A stretch of DNA of 64,000 bases, taken from contig CAJJZP010000006.1 in the NCBI GenBank assembly GCA_905197665.1, positions 52,756-116,755 of the forward strand, in the 5' to 3' direction. Both the position numbers and the translations under genes were made by a program. Below the pieces are notes generated by a model. The model searched no databases, was not told the DNA's origin, and saw only the letters and a list, made by a program, of their open reading frames with translations. Below are positions 1 through 8,383 of the stretch, piece by piece; the stretch's first letter is position 1, and every line of letters starts with the position of its first letter. This DNA comes from an uncultured Collinsella sp. (GTDB lineage: Bacteria; Actinomycetota; Coriobacteriia; Coriobacteriales; Coriobacteriaceae).

Positions 1-259
1 CTTGCAATCGCTCACGATACTTCCCCTTCCATGCGCTCTCGCGCACGACCGTGGTAACGAATCGACCCGCCGGATGCGGGCCGTGAGGGAACTATACGGC
101 GGGATTTGAACGGGCTTGAGCAGAGGATGCGCGGTTTGGTAAACGTGCTAAAACCTGCGGTAAACGGTAGGTAAAGGTGGTTACCTTATGAAGATACCAA
201 CAAAGGAACTCGCAGGTCAGATGTAAGAAATACTGCTAAATCGGTTTATCATAAGTAGC
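1..259. other. Intergenic region with repeated GGTAAA motif
   Basis: No gene is supported here. GGTAAA occurs at 138-143, 159-164 and 170-175, and a related GGTTACC at 179-185. A short G/C hairpin (CCCGC/GCGGG) lies near 67-82. The next gene to the left would read on the minus strand, away from this region, so the repeats could be an operator or promoter element of that gene, plausibly the dikinase controlled by ppsR. That is inference only. Confidence 0.3.
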
Positions 260-357
260 TAATTTGGGATGGGGCTTTTTTAGCTGCCCCCGCAGGCAAT
301 CGGCCAAAGAGCTCGTAACCTCAGCCAGGGTAGCTAAAAAAGCCCCGTCCCAAATTA
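260..357. repeat. 26-bp inverted repeat directly after ppsR
   Basis: The left arm (260-285) and right arm (332-357) are reverse complements over 26 bp with one mismatch, separated by 46 nt. The right arm ends one base before the ppsR stop codon. Each arm contains a GGGGCTTTTTTAGCT-type core, so the transcript would fold into a long hairpin. The T run lies inside the stem rather than after it, so this is not a textbook terminator. A related single-arm sequence follows the rsfS stop at about 8,355-8,383. Confidence 0.7.
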
Positions 358-358
358 A

Positions 359-1234
359 CTACTTTTGTTGAGCGCGGAGGGCGGCACGGTGGGCTCTTGC
401 CTCTTGAATCTCTTCGAGGTGAGCGATGATCTCGGAGGCGCTTTCCTCGATCGCCTTGCCGTCGGTGCGAACCACAAAGCAACCCAGACGTTTCATGAGG
501 GCGCGAGCCTCCTCGAGCTCACTGCGTACACTCTCAGGCTCGGCATAGGAGCCCGCAACGGCACGGGCATAGTCGTCGCCCAGGCGGCTATCGCGAATCT
601 CGGAAATCACATCGACGGTCGAAATCAGACCGAAAAGACGCATCGGATCGACCTCGTAAATCGACTTGGGCGGCTCCATACCGTGCGCCAGCGGAACATT
701 GGCGACCTTATAGCCCTGATAGGCCAAATACATCGACAGCGGCGTCTTGGATGTGCGTGACACGCCCAGCAGCACAATATCGGCACCCGACAGATCATCG
801 CAGCCACGTCCGTCATCGTGCTCGACAAAGTACTCCATGGCCTCGATACGGTGGAAATAGCGATCGTCGGTCTTGTGAATCACGCCCGCAACGCCCTTGG
901 GCGGCATACCGATGAGGGACGACAGCACCGCGAGCGACGGCCCGATCAGGTCAACCGAGCGAATATGCAGCATGCCCAAGTAGTCGAGCACGCGAGCACG
1001 AAGCCCCGGGTCGACGATGGTATGGAACACGGCGATATCGCGATGGTCGGCATCGACTCGCGGGCCCACAAACGACTTGACCTGCTCCACCGAGGTCACC
1101 TTAGGCAGACGTAAAACACGAAAAGCCCCTTCATCAAATTGCCCGGACGCCGCAAGCACCACCTCACAAGCGGTATCACCGAGCGAGTCGGAGATAACGA
1201 TAACGGTGGGACGAGCGGTGACCGGGCAATCCAT
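359..1234 (-). CDS. ppsR: Pyruvate, phosphate dikinase / PEP synthase regulatory protein (DUF299)
   Basis: This is a bifunctional ADP-dependent kinase and Pi-dependent pyrophosphorylase that switches PPDK or PEP synthase off and on by phosphorylating an active-site threonine. The 291-residue length fits the family. The N-terminus carries the family motif SDSLGDT, and a P-loop-like GVSRTSKTPLS motif lies near residue 157. The ATG has a good upstream AGGAG. It is the last gene of a glyQ-glyS-ppsR run, 34 bp after glyS. The dikinase itself is not in the window and may lie beyond the left edge. Whether the target is PPDK or PEP synthase cannot be told from this sequence. Confidence 0.93.
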   Translation of the reverse strand: MDCPVTARPTVIVISDSLGDTACEVVLAASGQFDEGAFRVLRLPKVTSVEQVKSFVGPRVDADHRDIAVFHTIVDPGLRARVLDYLGMLHIRSVDLIGPSLAVLSSLIGMPPKGVAGVIHKTDDRYFHRIEAMEYFVEHDDGRGCDDLSGADIVLLGVSRTSKTPLSMYLAYQGYKVANVPLAHGMEPPKSIYEVDPMRLFGLISTVDVISEIRDSRLGDDYARAVAGSYAEPESVRSELEEARALMKRLGCFVVRTDGKAIEESASEIIAHLEEIQEARAHRAALRAQQK

Positions 1235-1268
1235 GCGGGGCTCCTTTTACGCTTATGCGCAGGCTAGC

Positions 1269-3365
1269 TTACTTTTTGCGGGCAAGCTCACCAATGTTGG
1301 CGATGCCGGAGAAAACGGCCTCGAAGCGGTTGAGCAGCTTAAGGCGATTATCGCGAAGCTGTTCGTCCTTGTCCATGACCATAACCTCGTCAAAGAAACG
1401 GTCGATGGGGGCACGCAGGGCGGCCAGAGCGGCAAACGCGGCAGGGTAATCCTCGGCAGCAAGGGCGGCCTCGACAGCGGTCTGAGCGAACTCGGAGGCG
1501 TCGGCAAGTGCAAGCTCGACCTCGCCCATCAGGCTGCGGTCGTACTCCACACCCAGCTCGGGCTTGGAGATATGCGCGGCTCGGGCGTAGGCAGTCGCCA
1601 GGTTGTCGAAGGTCTCGGCGTCGTTCTTGCGGGCCTCGTCGAGGGCGGCGCAGCGGGCGAAGAAGACCGACGGGGCAATGATGTGCACCGCGGATACGGC
1701 GGCGACGGTATCGGCCGGGATCTTCTCGTCACGGGCCATGCTCACCAGACGGCCGTGGAAGAAGTCGCGAACCTGCTGGGCGACCGCGGCGGCGTCAAAC
1801 TCAATGCCCTGCTCGCTGTAGAGCTCGAGTGCAAAGTCGATGAGCGACGTGGGGTCGATCGGCAGACGATCGCGCAGGATGTTGATGATGCCGATGGCGG
1901 CGCGACGCAGCGCGTACGGGTCGGAAGAGCCGGTCGGGGGCTCGCCGATGGAAAAAATACCGGCAATGGTATCGAGTTTGTCGGCGCAGGCCACGATGCA
2001 GCCAGCGGTGCCCTCGGGCAGCTCGTCGCCGGCAAAGCGGGGACGATAGTGATCGCGAATGGCGTGGGCGACCTCGTCGTTCTCCCCCATCGCGGAGGCA
2101 TAATAACCGCCCATCACGCCCTGCTGGCTCGTGAACTCGACGACGGCGTTGGACACCAGGTCGGCCTTGCACAGATGTGCGGCGCGGCCGGCATCAGCGG
2201 CCAGATGGGCACCCAGGTGAGCCTCGCGGGCAATAGCGAGCGCGAGCTGCTCAATACGCTCGGACTTGGCAAGCACGCTGCCGAGCTTCTCCTGGAAGGC
2301 GACCTTGGCCAGGCGCTCACGGAACTCGTCGAGGGAGATCTTCAGATCCTCCTCGTAGAAGAACTTGGCGTCGTCCAGACGGGCGCGCACGACGCGCTCG
2401 TTGCCGTCAATCACGCGCTCGGCATTCTCGGGCTTGCTGTTGGAGACGACCACGAACTCACGCGTCAGCTTACCCTCACCGTCATAAATCGGGAAGTAGC
2501 GCTGGTTGGTGAGCATAGACTCGCAGATGATCTCGTGCGGGACCTTGAGGAACTCCTCATCGAAGGTACCGACGAGCACCGTCGGCCACTCGCAGAGGTT
2601 GATGACCTCCTCGAAGACCTTCTTGGGCGTATCGACGTGGCAGCCAGGACGGACGGCCTCGACCTCGGCGATACCGGCAAGGATGGCCTCACGACGGCGC
2701 TCGGCAGAAAGCACGCCGGCGTCCTCGAGCACCCGCTCGTAAACAGCGGGGCTGGCGACCACATGGTCACCGGGGCCCAGGACGCGATGGCCGCGCGTGG
2801 TGTTGCCACTCGTCACGTCGGCAAACGACACGGGCACGACGTCCTCGCCCAAAAGGCAGCAGATCCAGCGGACCGGACGCACGAACGTGGCGTGCTCGTG
2901 GCCCCAGCGCTGGCTGCGGTAGTTGGGCCACTGCAGGCCGGCGATGGTCTTCTCGCACAGGGCCGTCAGAATCGGGGTGGCCGGGGCGGAAGGAATGTTC
3001 TTCTCAGCAAAGACGTACTCGCGTCCGTCGGTGTCCTCGCGACGGACCAGGTCCTCGGCAGCCACACCGCACTTGCGGGCAAAGCCCTGGGCGGCCTTGG
3101 TGGCGTTACCGTCAGCGTCGAAGGCGATGTTGGCCGCGGGGCCACGCTTGACCTCGTGAACCTCATCGGTCGCAGTGGCGACGTCGGCAACGAGCGCAGC
3201 CAGGCGACGCGGGCTCGAGATCACGCGGACCTCGCCGTGGGCCAGACCGGCCTCGTCGAGACCCTTGGCGATAATGGTGCCAAGCTGCTTGACGGCATTG
3301 TTCAGCGGTGCAGAGGGCATTTCCTCCGTACCGATCTCAAACAGGAAATCCTTAGCGTCTGCCAT
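1269..3365 (-). CDS. glyS: Glycyl-tRNA synthetase beta subunit
   Basis: Beta subunit of the bacterial alpha2beta2 glycyl-tRNA synthetase. It supplies tRNA recognition, while GlyQ holds the catalytic site. The 698 residues are the usual length. The N-terminus FLFEIGTEEMPS is diagnostic of GlyS, and the C-terminal region resembles an anticodon-binding (DALR-like) domain. It starts 3 nt after the glyQ stop, with its SD (GAGGTGG) inside the end of glyQ, so the two are co-translated. No frameshift or missing segment was seen. Confidence 0.97.
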   Translation of the reverse strand: MADAKDFLFEIGTEEMPSAPLNNAVKQLGTIIAKGLDEAGLAHGEVRVISSPRRLAALVADVATATDEVHEVKRGPAANIAFDADGNATKAAQGFARKCGVAAEDLVRREDTDGREYVFAEKNIPSAPATPILTALCEKTIAGLQWPNYRSQRWGHEHATFVRPVRWICCLLGEDVVPVSFADVTSGNTTRGHRVLGPGDHVVASPAVYERVLEDAGVLSAERRREAILAGIAEVEAVRPGCHVDTPKKVFEEVINLCEWPTVLVGTFDEEFLKVPHEIICESMLTNQRYFPIYDGEGKLTREFVVVSNSKPENAERVIDGNERVVRARLDDAKFFYEEDLKISLDEFRERLAKVAFQEKLGSVLAKSERIEQLALAIAREAHLGAHLAADAGRAAHLCKADLVSNAVVEFTSQQGVMGGYYASAMGENDEVAHAIRDHYRPRFAGDELPEGTAGCIVACADKLDTIAGIFSIGEPPTGSSDPYALRRAAIGIINILRDRLPIDPTSLIDFALELYSEQGIEFDAAAVAQQVRDFFHGRLVSMARDEKIPADTVAAVSAVHIIAPSVFFARCAALDEARKNDAETFDNLATAYARAAHISKPELGVEYDRSLMGEVELALADASEFAQTAVEAALAAEDYPAAFAALAALRAPIDRFFDEVMVMDKDEQLRDNRLKLLNRFEAVFSGIANIGELARKK

Positions 3366-3368
3366 GGC

Positions 3369-4280
3369 TTACGCCACCTCGCCTTCCTGGTCGGCATTCT
3401 CGTTGATTCCGGCGACCTCGGCCATATAGGCCTCGCAGCACGCCTTGGCGACGGCGCGGACGCGCAGGATGTAGTTGGCGCGCTCGACTGCGGACAGCGC
3501 ACCGCGGGCATCGAGCAGGTTGAAGGCATGACTGCACTTCATGACGCAGTCGTACGCCGGCAGCGGCAGCTTGCGCTCCAGGCAGGAGTGGCACTCGGCC
3601 TCGTAGTCATCGAACTTCTGACGCATCATCTCGACGTTGGCGACCTCAAAGTTGTAAGCGCTGAACTCGCGCTCGTTCTCCAGGAACACGTCGCCGTAGG
3701 TCATGGGCGTGCCGTCGGGCAGGTAGCTCCACACCAGGTCGTAGACCGAGTTGACGCCCTGGGCGTACATGGCGATACGCTCCAGGCCATAGGTGATCTC
3801 GACGGGCACGGGATCGACCTCGATGCCGCCCACCTGCTGGAAGTACGTAAACTGCGTGACCTCCATGCCGTTGAGCCAGACCTCCCAGCCAAGGCCCCAG
3901 GCGCCGAGCGTCGGGCTCTCCCAGTCGTCCTCGACAAAGCGGACGTCATGGTCGTTGGGGTCCAGGCCAATGGCGGCCAGCGAACCCAGGTAGAGCTCCT
4001 GGGCGTTGACCGGCGAAGGCTTGATGAGCACCTGGAACTGATAGTAGTGCTGCATGCGGTTGGGGTTCTCGCCGTAGCGGCCGTCGGCGGGACGGCGGCA
4101 GGGCTGCGCATAGCAGGTGCGCCACTCGGCGGGACCAAGCGAGCGCAGCGTGGTCGCGGTATGGAAGGTACCGGCACCGACCTCGGAGTCATAGGGCTGC
4201 ATAATGACGCAGCCCTGCTCGCCCCAGTACTGCTGGAGGCGCAGGATGATGTCTTGGAAGGAAAGCGATGAAGCGTTCAT
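3369..4280 (-). CDS. glyQ: Glycyl-tRNA synthetase alpha subunit
   Basis: Catalytic class II subunit that activates glycine and charges tRNA-Gly together with GlyS. The 303-residue length and the segments [29 protein letters not shown] and MQHYYQFQV are classic GlyQ sequence. The ATG is preceded by GAGGGG. Only about 59 nt separate it from lepB, and no T-box leader fits in that space. Confidence 0.97.
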   Translation of the reverse strand: MNASSLSFQDIILRLQQYWGEQGCVIMQPYDSEVGAGTFHTATTLRSLGPAEWRTCYAQPCRRPADGRYGENPNRMQHYYQFQVLIKPSPVNAQELYLGSLAAIGLDPNDHDVRFVEDDWESPTLGAWGLGWEVWLNGMEVTQFTYFQQVGGIEVDPVPVEITYGLERIAMYAQGVNSVYDLVWSYLPDGTPMTYGDVFLENEREFSAYNFEVANVEMMRQKFDDYEAECHSCLERKLPLPAYDCVMKCSHAFNLLDARGALSAVERANYILRVRAVAKACCEAYMAEVAGINENADQEGEVA

Positions 4281-4326
4281 GCCTCTAATATCCCCTCGTC
4301 GAAACGATTACACGGTTAGGTACTGT

Positions 4327-4332
4327 ACTATA
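4327..4332 (-). promoter_or_regulatory. Possible -10 element for glyQS-ppsR
   Basis: Read on the minus strand the sequence is TATAGT, about 46 nt before the glyQ start, in the only gap between lepB and glyQ. No convincing -35 is visible, so this is a weak candidate. Confidence 0.3.
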
Positions 4333-4339
4333 GCGGTTT

Positions 4340-4903
4340 TTAGTCGATAGCGCCGATACGGTTGAGCGGCCAGTAGCGCACAAGTGCAACGGCTATCAAG
4401 TCGGAGCGGTCGACCGGGCCAAAGTAGCGGGAGTCGGCAGAGTTCTCGCGGTTGTCGCCCATCACCCACACACAGTCGTCAGGGACGGTGTAGGGATAGC
4501 TCACCTGAGCGCCGGGGGCTTGGGCCGAAAGCGGCCAGCTCATGCCGGTTGTATAGTCTTCGTCGAGCGCCTGGCCGTCGACGACAACCTTGCCGTCCTG
4601 CAGGTCGACCGTCTGACCGGCCGTGGCAATAACGCGCTTTACCAGCACGTCATGCTCGGACGTGGCATCGGGGTTGTGGAACACCACGATATCGCCTTGC
4701 TTGACGGGCTGCCCAAGCTCGAGGCTGACCTTTTGCGCCAGGATCTGGTCGCCAATCTCGATCGTGGACTCCATGGAACCGGTAGGCACCACAAAGGGTT
4801 CGACCACAAACGAGCGAATCAAAAAGGTGGCGACCAGTGCGATCGCGACGACCACGATCCACTCAAACGCGCCCTTTAGCACGGAATGCTGCGATGGAAC
4901 CAT
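4340..4903 (-). CDS. lepB: Signal peptidase I
   Basis: Type I signal peptidase, a membrane serine protease that removes signal peptides from secreted proteins. The ATG at 4903 is preferred because GAGGAG lies 7 nt before it; the frame stays open further upstream, inside trmD, without support. The resulting 187-residue protein has one N-terminal membrane segment (about residues 12-32). Catalytic Ser43 sits in TGSMEST, the general-base Lys89 in VLVKRV, and the conserved box GDNRENSADSR near the C-terminus. It begins 2 nt after the trmD stop and ends the rpsP-khpA-rimM-trmD-lepB series. Confidence 0.95.
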   Translation of the reverse strand: MVPSQHSVLKGAFEWIVVVAIALVATFLIRSFVVEPFVVPTGSMESTIEIGDQILAQKVSLELGQPVKQGDIVVFHNPDATSEHDVLVKRVIATAGQTVDLQDGKVVVDGQALDEDYTTGMSWPLSAQAPGAQVSYPYTVPDDCVWVMGDNRENSADSRYFGPVDRSDLIAVALVRYWPLNRIGAID

Positions 4904-4905
4904 TC

Positions 4906-5664
4906 TCACTCCTCGCTCTGTGAATACGAAGCGTCCAGGATCTCCTGCGCGTACGCGCGCTCCTCTACCGTAAGTCGTGCCGTCTCGATAAGATCGGGAC
5001 GCCAACGACAGGTACGCTCGATGGCGTTTTTGCGACGCCAGGCATCGACCTTGGCATGGTCGCCGCTTACGAGCACTGGAGGCACGCCCTCGCCATTGAA
5101 CTCGGCGGGGCGGGTGTACTGCGCGTACTCGAGCAGGCCACCGTCCTCGGCGGTCGAGAAAGACTCGTCCACGTTGCTCATCTCGTCGCCCAAGGCTCCG
5201 GGAATGAGCCGTACGACGGCATCGGCCACGACCATAGCGGGCAGCTCGCCGCCCGTAAGCACATAGTCGCCGATCGACAGACGCTCATCGGCATACGCAT
5301 ATGCGCGCTCGTCGACGCCCTCGTAACGGCTGCACACAAACAGCAGGCGCTCGCTTTTGAGCAGGCGCTCGGCCACATGCTGCGTAAAGGGCTCCCCGCA
5401 GGGGGTGAAGAACACCACGGTGGGCTTGGGACCCTCGGAGCTGATGGCCTCGATTGCCTCGCCAATGGGCTCGACCTTCATGAGCATGCCCTGCCCGCCG
5501 CCATACGGCTCGTCATCGACGGTGCGATGGCGGTCGTGCGTCCAGTCGCGCAGGTTATACGCCTTAAAATCAAAAAGGCCGGCCTTGCGGGCGCGGCCCA
5601 AAATCGACGTGGACATGACGGGCTCAAACATCTCGGGAAAGACCGAAAGGGTCTCAATCAGCAT
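4906..5664 (-). CDS. trmD: tRNA (guanine-N1)-methyltransferase
   Basis: SPOUT-class methyltransferase that makes m1G37 in tRNAs reading codons such as CNN Leu, Pro and CGG Arg, which prevents frameshifting. The 252 residues are the normal length. The N-terminus ETLSVFPEMFEP, the PYGGGQGMLM loop and the knot region YVLTGGELPAMV are diagnostic. It sits in the conserved rpsP-khpA-rimM-trmD order, 10 nt after rimM. Confidence 0.97.
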   Translation of the reverse strand: MLIETLSVFPEMFEPVMSTSILGRARKAGLFDFKAYNLRDWTHDRHRTVDDEPYGGGQGMLMKVEPIGEAIEAISSEGPKPTVVFFTPCGEPFTQHVAERLLKSERLLFVCSRYEGVDERAYAYADERLSIGDYVLTGGELPAMVVADAVVRLIPGALGDEMSNVDESFSTAEDGGLLEYAQYTRPAEFNGEGVPPVLVSGDHAKVDAWRRKNAIERTCRWRPDLIETARLTVEERAYAQEILDASYSQSEE

Positions 5665-5674
5665 GTTGTCCTCC

Positions 5675-6196
5675 CTACTTGTCCATATCGATCAAGCCAT
5701 CCATAACGTGGACGGAAATTGTTCCTGTGTCGGGAAGATCGAGCACAACCTGCTCGATCACGGGAATCAGCACCTCGCCGTACCGATCGCCCTCGACAAC
5801 CCAAACATCGTTGGCGGGCGTCGACATGATCTCGACAATCGTACCGAGCGAGCCAAAGCGCTCATCGACCACCTCGCGACCCATAAGGTCGGTATAGGCG
5901 GCGTCGAGCGAATCGAGCTCGAAGTCATCACGATTGGCCAGCACATAGCATCCGGTGATGCCCTCAGCGGCCGTCAAGTCATCTATGCCCTCAAACGAGA
6001 CCAGATCGCCATCGCCCGTATCGGTGACGGACACGACCGTGCAAAAACGGTCGCGCTTGAGCGCCGGCGGCGTCAAGGCGACACGCATACCCGGCTCCAA
6101 TACAGAAGGAAGCCCCCGCAGCGGCTGCGCGAGGACCTCCCCCTTCCTTCCGTGCGGCTTGACCACACGGGCGATGTTTTTGTACTGGGACCTCAA
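5675..6196 (-). CDS. rimM: Ribosome maturation factor RimM
   Basis: Assists 30S head assembly and 16S processing by binding S19. The 173 residues comprise an N-terminal RimM beta-barrel (ARVVKPHGRKGEV) and a C-terminal PRC-barrel half with DVWVVEGDRYGEVLIPVI. The start is TTG (6194-6196), and the length fits the family. The TTG lies within the inverted repeat GGACCT-CA-AGGTCC at 6188-6201, so it would sit near the tip of a small hairpin just after the khpA stop. Confidence 0.93.
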   Translation of the reverse strand: MRSQYKNIARVVKPHGRKGEVLAQPLRGLPSVLEPGMRVALTPPALKRDRFCTVVSVTDTGDGDLVSFEGIDDLTAAEGITGCYVLANRDDFELDSLDAAYTDLMGREVVDERFGSLGTIVEIMSTPANDVWVVEGDRYGEVLIPVIEQVVLDLPDTGTISVHVMDGLIDMDK

Positions 6197-6200
6197 GGTC

Positions 6201-6485
6201 CTAGCCCAGAACCTCTACCTCGACAGCGGTGTCGAGGCGAGCAGCCAGTGCACGGGCGAGCGTGCGAATGGCCTTGATGGTACGGCCACGACGGCCGATG
6301 ACCTTAGCGACGTCATCCTCGGCAACCGAAACCTCAATCGTGGAGGCGTCGTCACCATCGATGACCTCGAGGCTCACGGAATCCGGGTCGTCGACGATCT
6401 GAACAACGAGATATTCGACGAGATCGGCGATGCGATCTGAGAGCATTGCCTCACCCTCGAGCTGTGCAGCGTCAACCTCAGGCAC
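6201..6485 (-). CDS. khpA: KH-domain RNA-binding protein KhpA
   Basis: A small KH-domain RNA-binding protein of 94 residues. In other Gram-positive bacteria KhpA pairs with KhpB (Jag/EloR) and affects cell elongation. The KH signature GRRG follows DDVAKVI. The start is GTG at 6485, 3 nt after the rpsP stop with GAGGAG inside the rpsP end; an internal ATG 13 codons later is a less likely alternative. The position between rpsP and rimM is conserved. Confidence 0.9.
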   Translation of the reverse strand: MPEVDAAQLEGEAMLSDRIADLVEYLVVQIVDDPDSVSLEVIDGDDASTIEVSVAEDDVAKVIGRRGRTIKAIRTLARALAARLDTAVEVEVLG

Positions 6486-6488
6486 GAT

Positions 6489-6830
6489 TTACTCCTCGGC
6501 GCCCTCAGCGGCCTCAGCGGCAGCCTTAGCGGCCTCGGCCTCTTTGGCGAGCTGCTTCTTGGACTTCTTGACGACGGTCTCGGTCTTCTCGCCCTCGTTG
6601 GCGGCCTTGACCAGAGCGGCGACGGCGTCGGTAAGCTGAGCGCCCTTGGACTGCCAGTCAGCAATCTTCTCGAGGTCGAGGTTGATGGTCTTGGGGGCGG
6701 TCATCGGGTTGTAGCGGCCAACCTCCTCGATGATACGACCGTCACGCGGGGCGCGGGAATCGGCGACGACGACACGGTAGTACGGACGCTTCTTAGCGCC
6801 GTGACGAGCAAGGCGAATCTTGACTGCCAA
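6489..6830 (-). CDS. rpsP: 30S ribosomal protein S16
   Basis: The S16 core reads [18 protein letters not shown] from the second residue. The start is TTG (6828-6830), because GGAGGAG lies 6 nt before it and the alignment begins exactly there; a longer ATG frame to 6866 has no SD. The 113-residue protein has an Ala/Glu/Lys-rich C-terminal tail of about 35 residues beyond the typical S16 fold. It is the first gene of the rpsP-khpA-rimM-trmD-lepB operon. Confidence 0.95.
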   Translation of the reverse strand: MAVKIRLARHGAKKRPYYRVVVADSRAPRDGRIIEEVGRYNPMTAPKTINLDLEKIADWQSKGAQLTDAVAALVKAANEGEKTETVVKKSKKQLAKEAEAAKAAAEAAEGAEE

Positions 6831-6886
6831 AGGAAACTCCTCCAACCAAGCAGCTTTAGGCTGCAACTACAAACAAACAGTTGAAC

Positions 6887-6915
6887 ATAATACGCCATCG
6901 ACGCGGGCAGGTGAA
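6887..6915 (-). promoter_or_regulatory. Promoter of the rpsP operon
   Basis: On the minus strand a TTCACC -35 (6910-6915) and a TATTAT -10 (6887-6892) are spaced 17 bp apart, 57 bp upstream of the rpsP TTG start. Spacing is ideal and the match is moderate to good. Confidence 0.55.
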
Positions 6916-7019
6916 GTCCGTGAGACCAACTTCTTCGGTGTAGTCGAGGGCAAATCCATATCTTAGACAAGAATTCGCGATTTGCAAGCACATACACGCA
7001 CCCCACATGAGCTGCGCGG

Positions 7020-7025
7020 TATACT
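7020..7025 (+). promoter_or_regulatory. -10 element for dinB, probably giving a leaderless transcript
   Basis: TATACT ends 6 nt before the dinB ATG at 7032, so the expected transcription start coincides with the start codon. No SD sequence is present. Both facts point to leaderless transcription, which is common in Actinobacteria. No -35 is obvious. Confidence 0.45.
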
Positions 7026-7031
7026 CATGAC

Positions 7032-8285
7032 ATGGAAAGACGCGAACATACATACGGTTATGAGGATGCTGCGGGCGTCACGCCGCCGCCCTGGACGGGT
7101 CCGGCGGTGGGCCTGATGGACCTCGATGCATTTTTTGCGAGCGTGGAGATGCTCGATCATCCCGAATGGCGCGGCAAACCGCTCATCGTGGGCGGAGACG
7201 CCGAATCACGCGGCGTCGTGTCCACGTGCTCGTACGAGGCACGTCGCTTTGGTGTGCATTCTGCCATGGCCTCGGCCGAGGCGCGGCGTCTGTGCCCACA
7301 GGCCATTTGGACGCATGGGCATTTCGATCGCTACCACGAGGTCAGCGCGCAGGTCATGGCGATTCTCGCCGACGAGACCCCGCGCGTTGAGCGCGTATCC
7401 ATCGACGAGGCCTTTATCGATATCACGCCGGGCCGCTTTGCGCCCGAAGACCCGCTGCTGGTTGCGCGGCGCATAAGCGACCGCGTGGCAGCGCTGGGAG
7501 TGACCTGCTCTATTGGCGTGGGCTGCAACAAGACGGTCGCAAAGATCGCAAGCGAGCGGGACAAGCCGTTTGGGCTGACCATCGTGCGCCCCGGAACCGA
7601 GCAGCGCTTTTTGGCCGCGCTGCCGGTATCTGCCATGAGCGGCATCGGGCGTTCGGCCGAGGAGCGACTGCGTCGCATGCGCATCTATACGCTCGGCGAG
7701 CTTTCACGCGCGCCAGAATCCACCCTGGCTGCAATCTTTGGCGTGAATGGCGAGCGCATGCGTCAACGTGCTTTGGGGCTCGAAGTATCCGAGGTCACCA
7801 GTCTGGATGAGGAACGTGAAGTTAAATCGGTGAGCAATGAGCGCACCTTTGCGAAGGATCTGACTGAACGTGGTGACATTGAGGCGGCGATCGCGCTGCT
7901 CGGCGAGTCGGTTGGGCGCCGCCTGCGTCGTCAAGGGCTGACAGGCGGAACCGTAACGCTCAAGCTCAAATACTGTTACGGCAGCGGACGCACGGCACAG
8001 CGCCGCTTGCCCCACCCCACCGACGACGAGAATATCTTTGTGGCCGTAGCGCTCGAGCTGCTCGACAATATCTGGCAAGAAGGCATGCATGTGCGTCTGG
8101 CGGGTATCGGGATGAGCGACTTTGACCATCAGGGCGGCATCCAGACCGACCTGTTCTGCGAAGTCGACGACCGCGGAGCCCAATCAAGCGACCGTCGCGA
8201 CCTCTCAGTCGCGATCGATGCCGTCCGAGACAAGTTCGGCGACACCGCCCTATCTTTCGGCCGCCAATCCCGCTTCAATGATTAA
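7032..8285 (+). CDS. dinB: DNA polymerase IV (Y family)
   Basis: Error-prone translesion polymerase. The 417 residues contain the catalytic carboxylate motifs LMDLDAFFASVE (about residue 28) and VSIDEAFIDIT (about 125), then the thumb motif SIGVGCNKTVAKIAS, a helix-hairpin-helix-like stretch (SGIGRSAEERL) and a little-finger domain. The extreme C-terminus does not show a clear QL[S/D]LF-type clamp-binding peptide, though QTDLF near residue 372 could serve. It is the only plus-strand gene in the first 28 kb and is transcribed divergently from rpsP. No actinobacterial LexA box was recognised. Confidence 0.93.
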   Translation: MERREHTYGYEDAAGVTPPPWTGPAVGLMDLDAFFASVEMLDHPEWRGKPLIVGGDAESRGVVSTCSYEARRFGVHSAMASAEARRLCPQAIWTHGHFDRYHEVSAQVMAILADETPRVERVSIDEAFIDITPGRFAPEDPLLVARRISDRVAALGVTCSIGVGCNKTVAKIASERDKPFGLTIVRPGTEQRFLAALPVSAMSGIGRSAEERLRRMRIYTLGELSRAPESTLAAIFGVNGERMRQRALGLEVSEVTSLDEEREVKSVSNERTFAKDLTERGDIEAAIALLGESVGRRLRRQGLTGGTVTLKLKYCYGSGRTAQRRLPHPTDDENIFVAVALELLDNIWQEGMHVRLAGIGMSDFDHQGGIQTDLFCEVDDRGAQSSDRRDLSVAIDAVRDKFGDTALSFGRQSRFND

Positions 8286-8300
8286 CCGCCTTTGTAAAAA

Positions 8301-8340
8301 TAGAAAGCCGGGCAGGTGCGGAAAACCGCAACTGCCCGGC
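8301..8340 (-). terminator. Intrinsic terminator after rsfS, possibly also serving dinB
   Basis: A 15-bp stem with one mismatch (8307-8321 with 8326-8340) and an AAAA loop. On the minus strand it is followed by TTTCTATTTTT, so it ends the rsfS transcript. It lies 22 nt after the dinB stop and could also stop that transcript. Confidence 0.75.
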
Positions 8341-8383
8341 GAAATGCGCGAGGCTAGCTAAAAGCCCCATATCAAATGAGCCA

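Noticed and set aside
95..140. T-loop-like GGGATTTGAAC suggesting a tRNA on the minus strand
   Set aside because: The flanking bases do not form a T stem, and no acceptor or anticodon arm could be built.
1017..4271. Long open frame on the plus strand antisense to glyQS
   Set aside because: It lies opposite well-supported glyQ and glyS, has low-complexity Gly/Val/Leu composition and no family motifs. It is a by-product of G/C-rich codons.
4281..4339. T-box leader for glyQS
   Set aside because: Only 59 nt are available and no T-box bulge motif or specifier stem is present.
7037..7056. GAAC...GGTT near the dinB start as a LexA/SOS box
   Set aside because: Spacing between half-sites is too long and the palindrome is poor.
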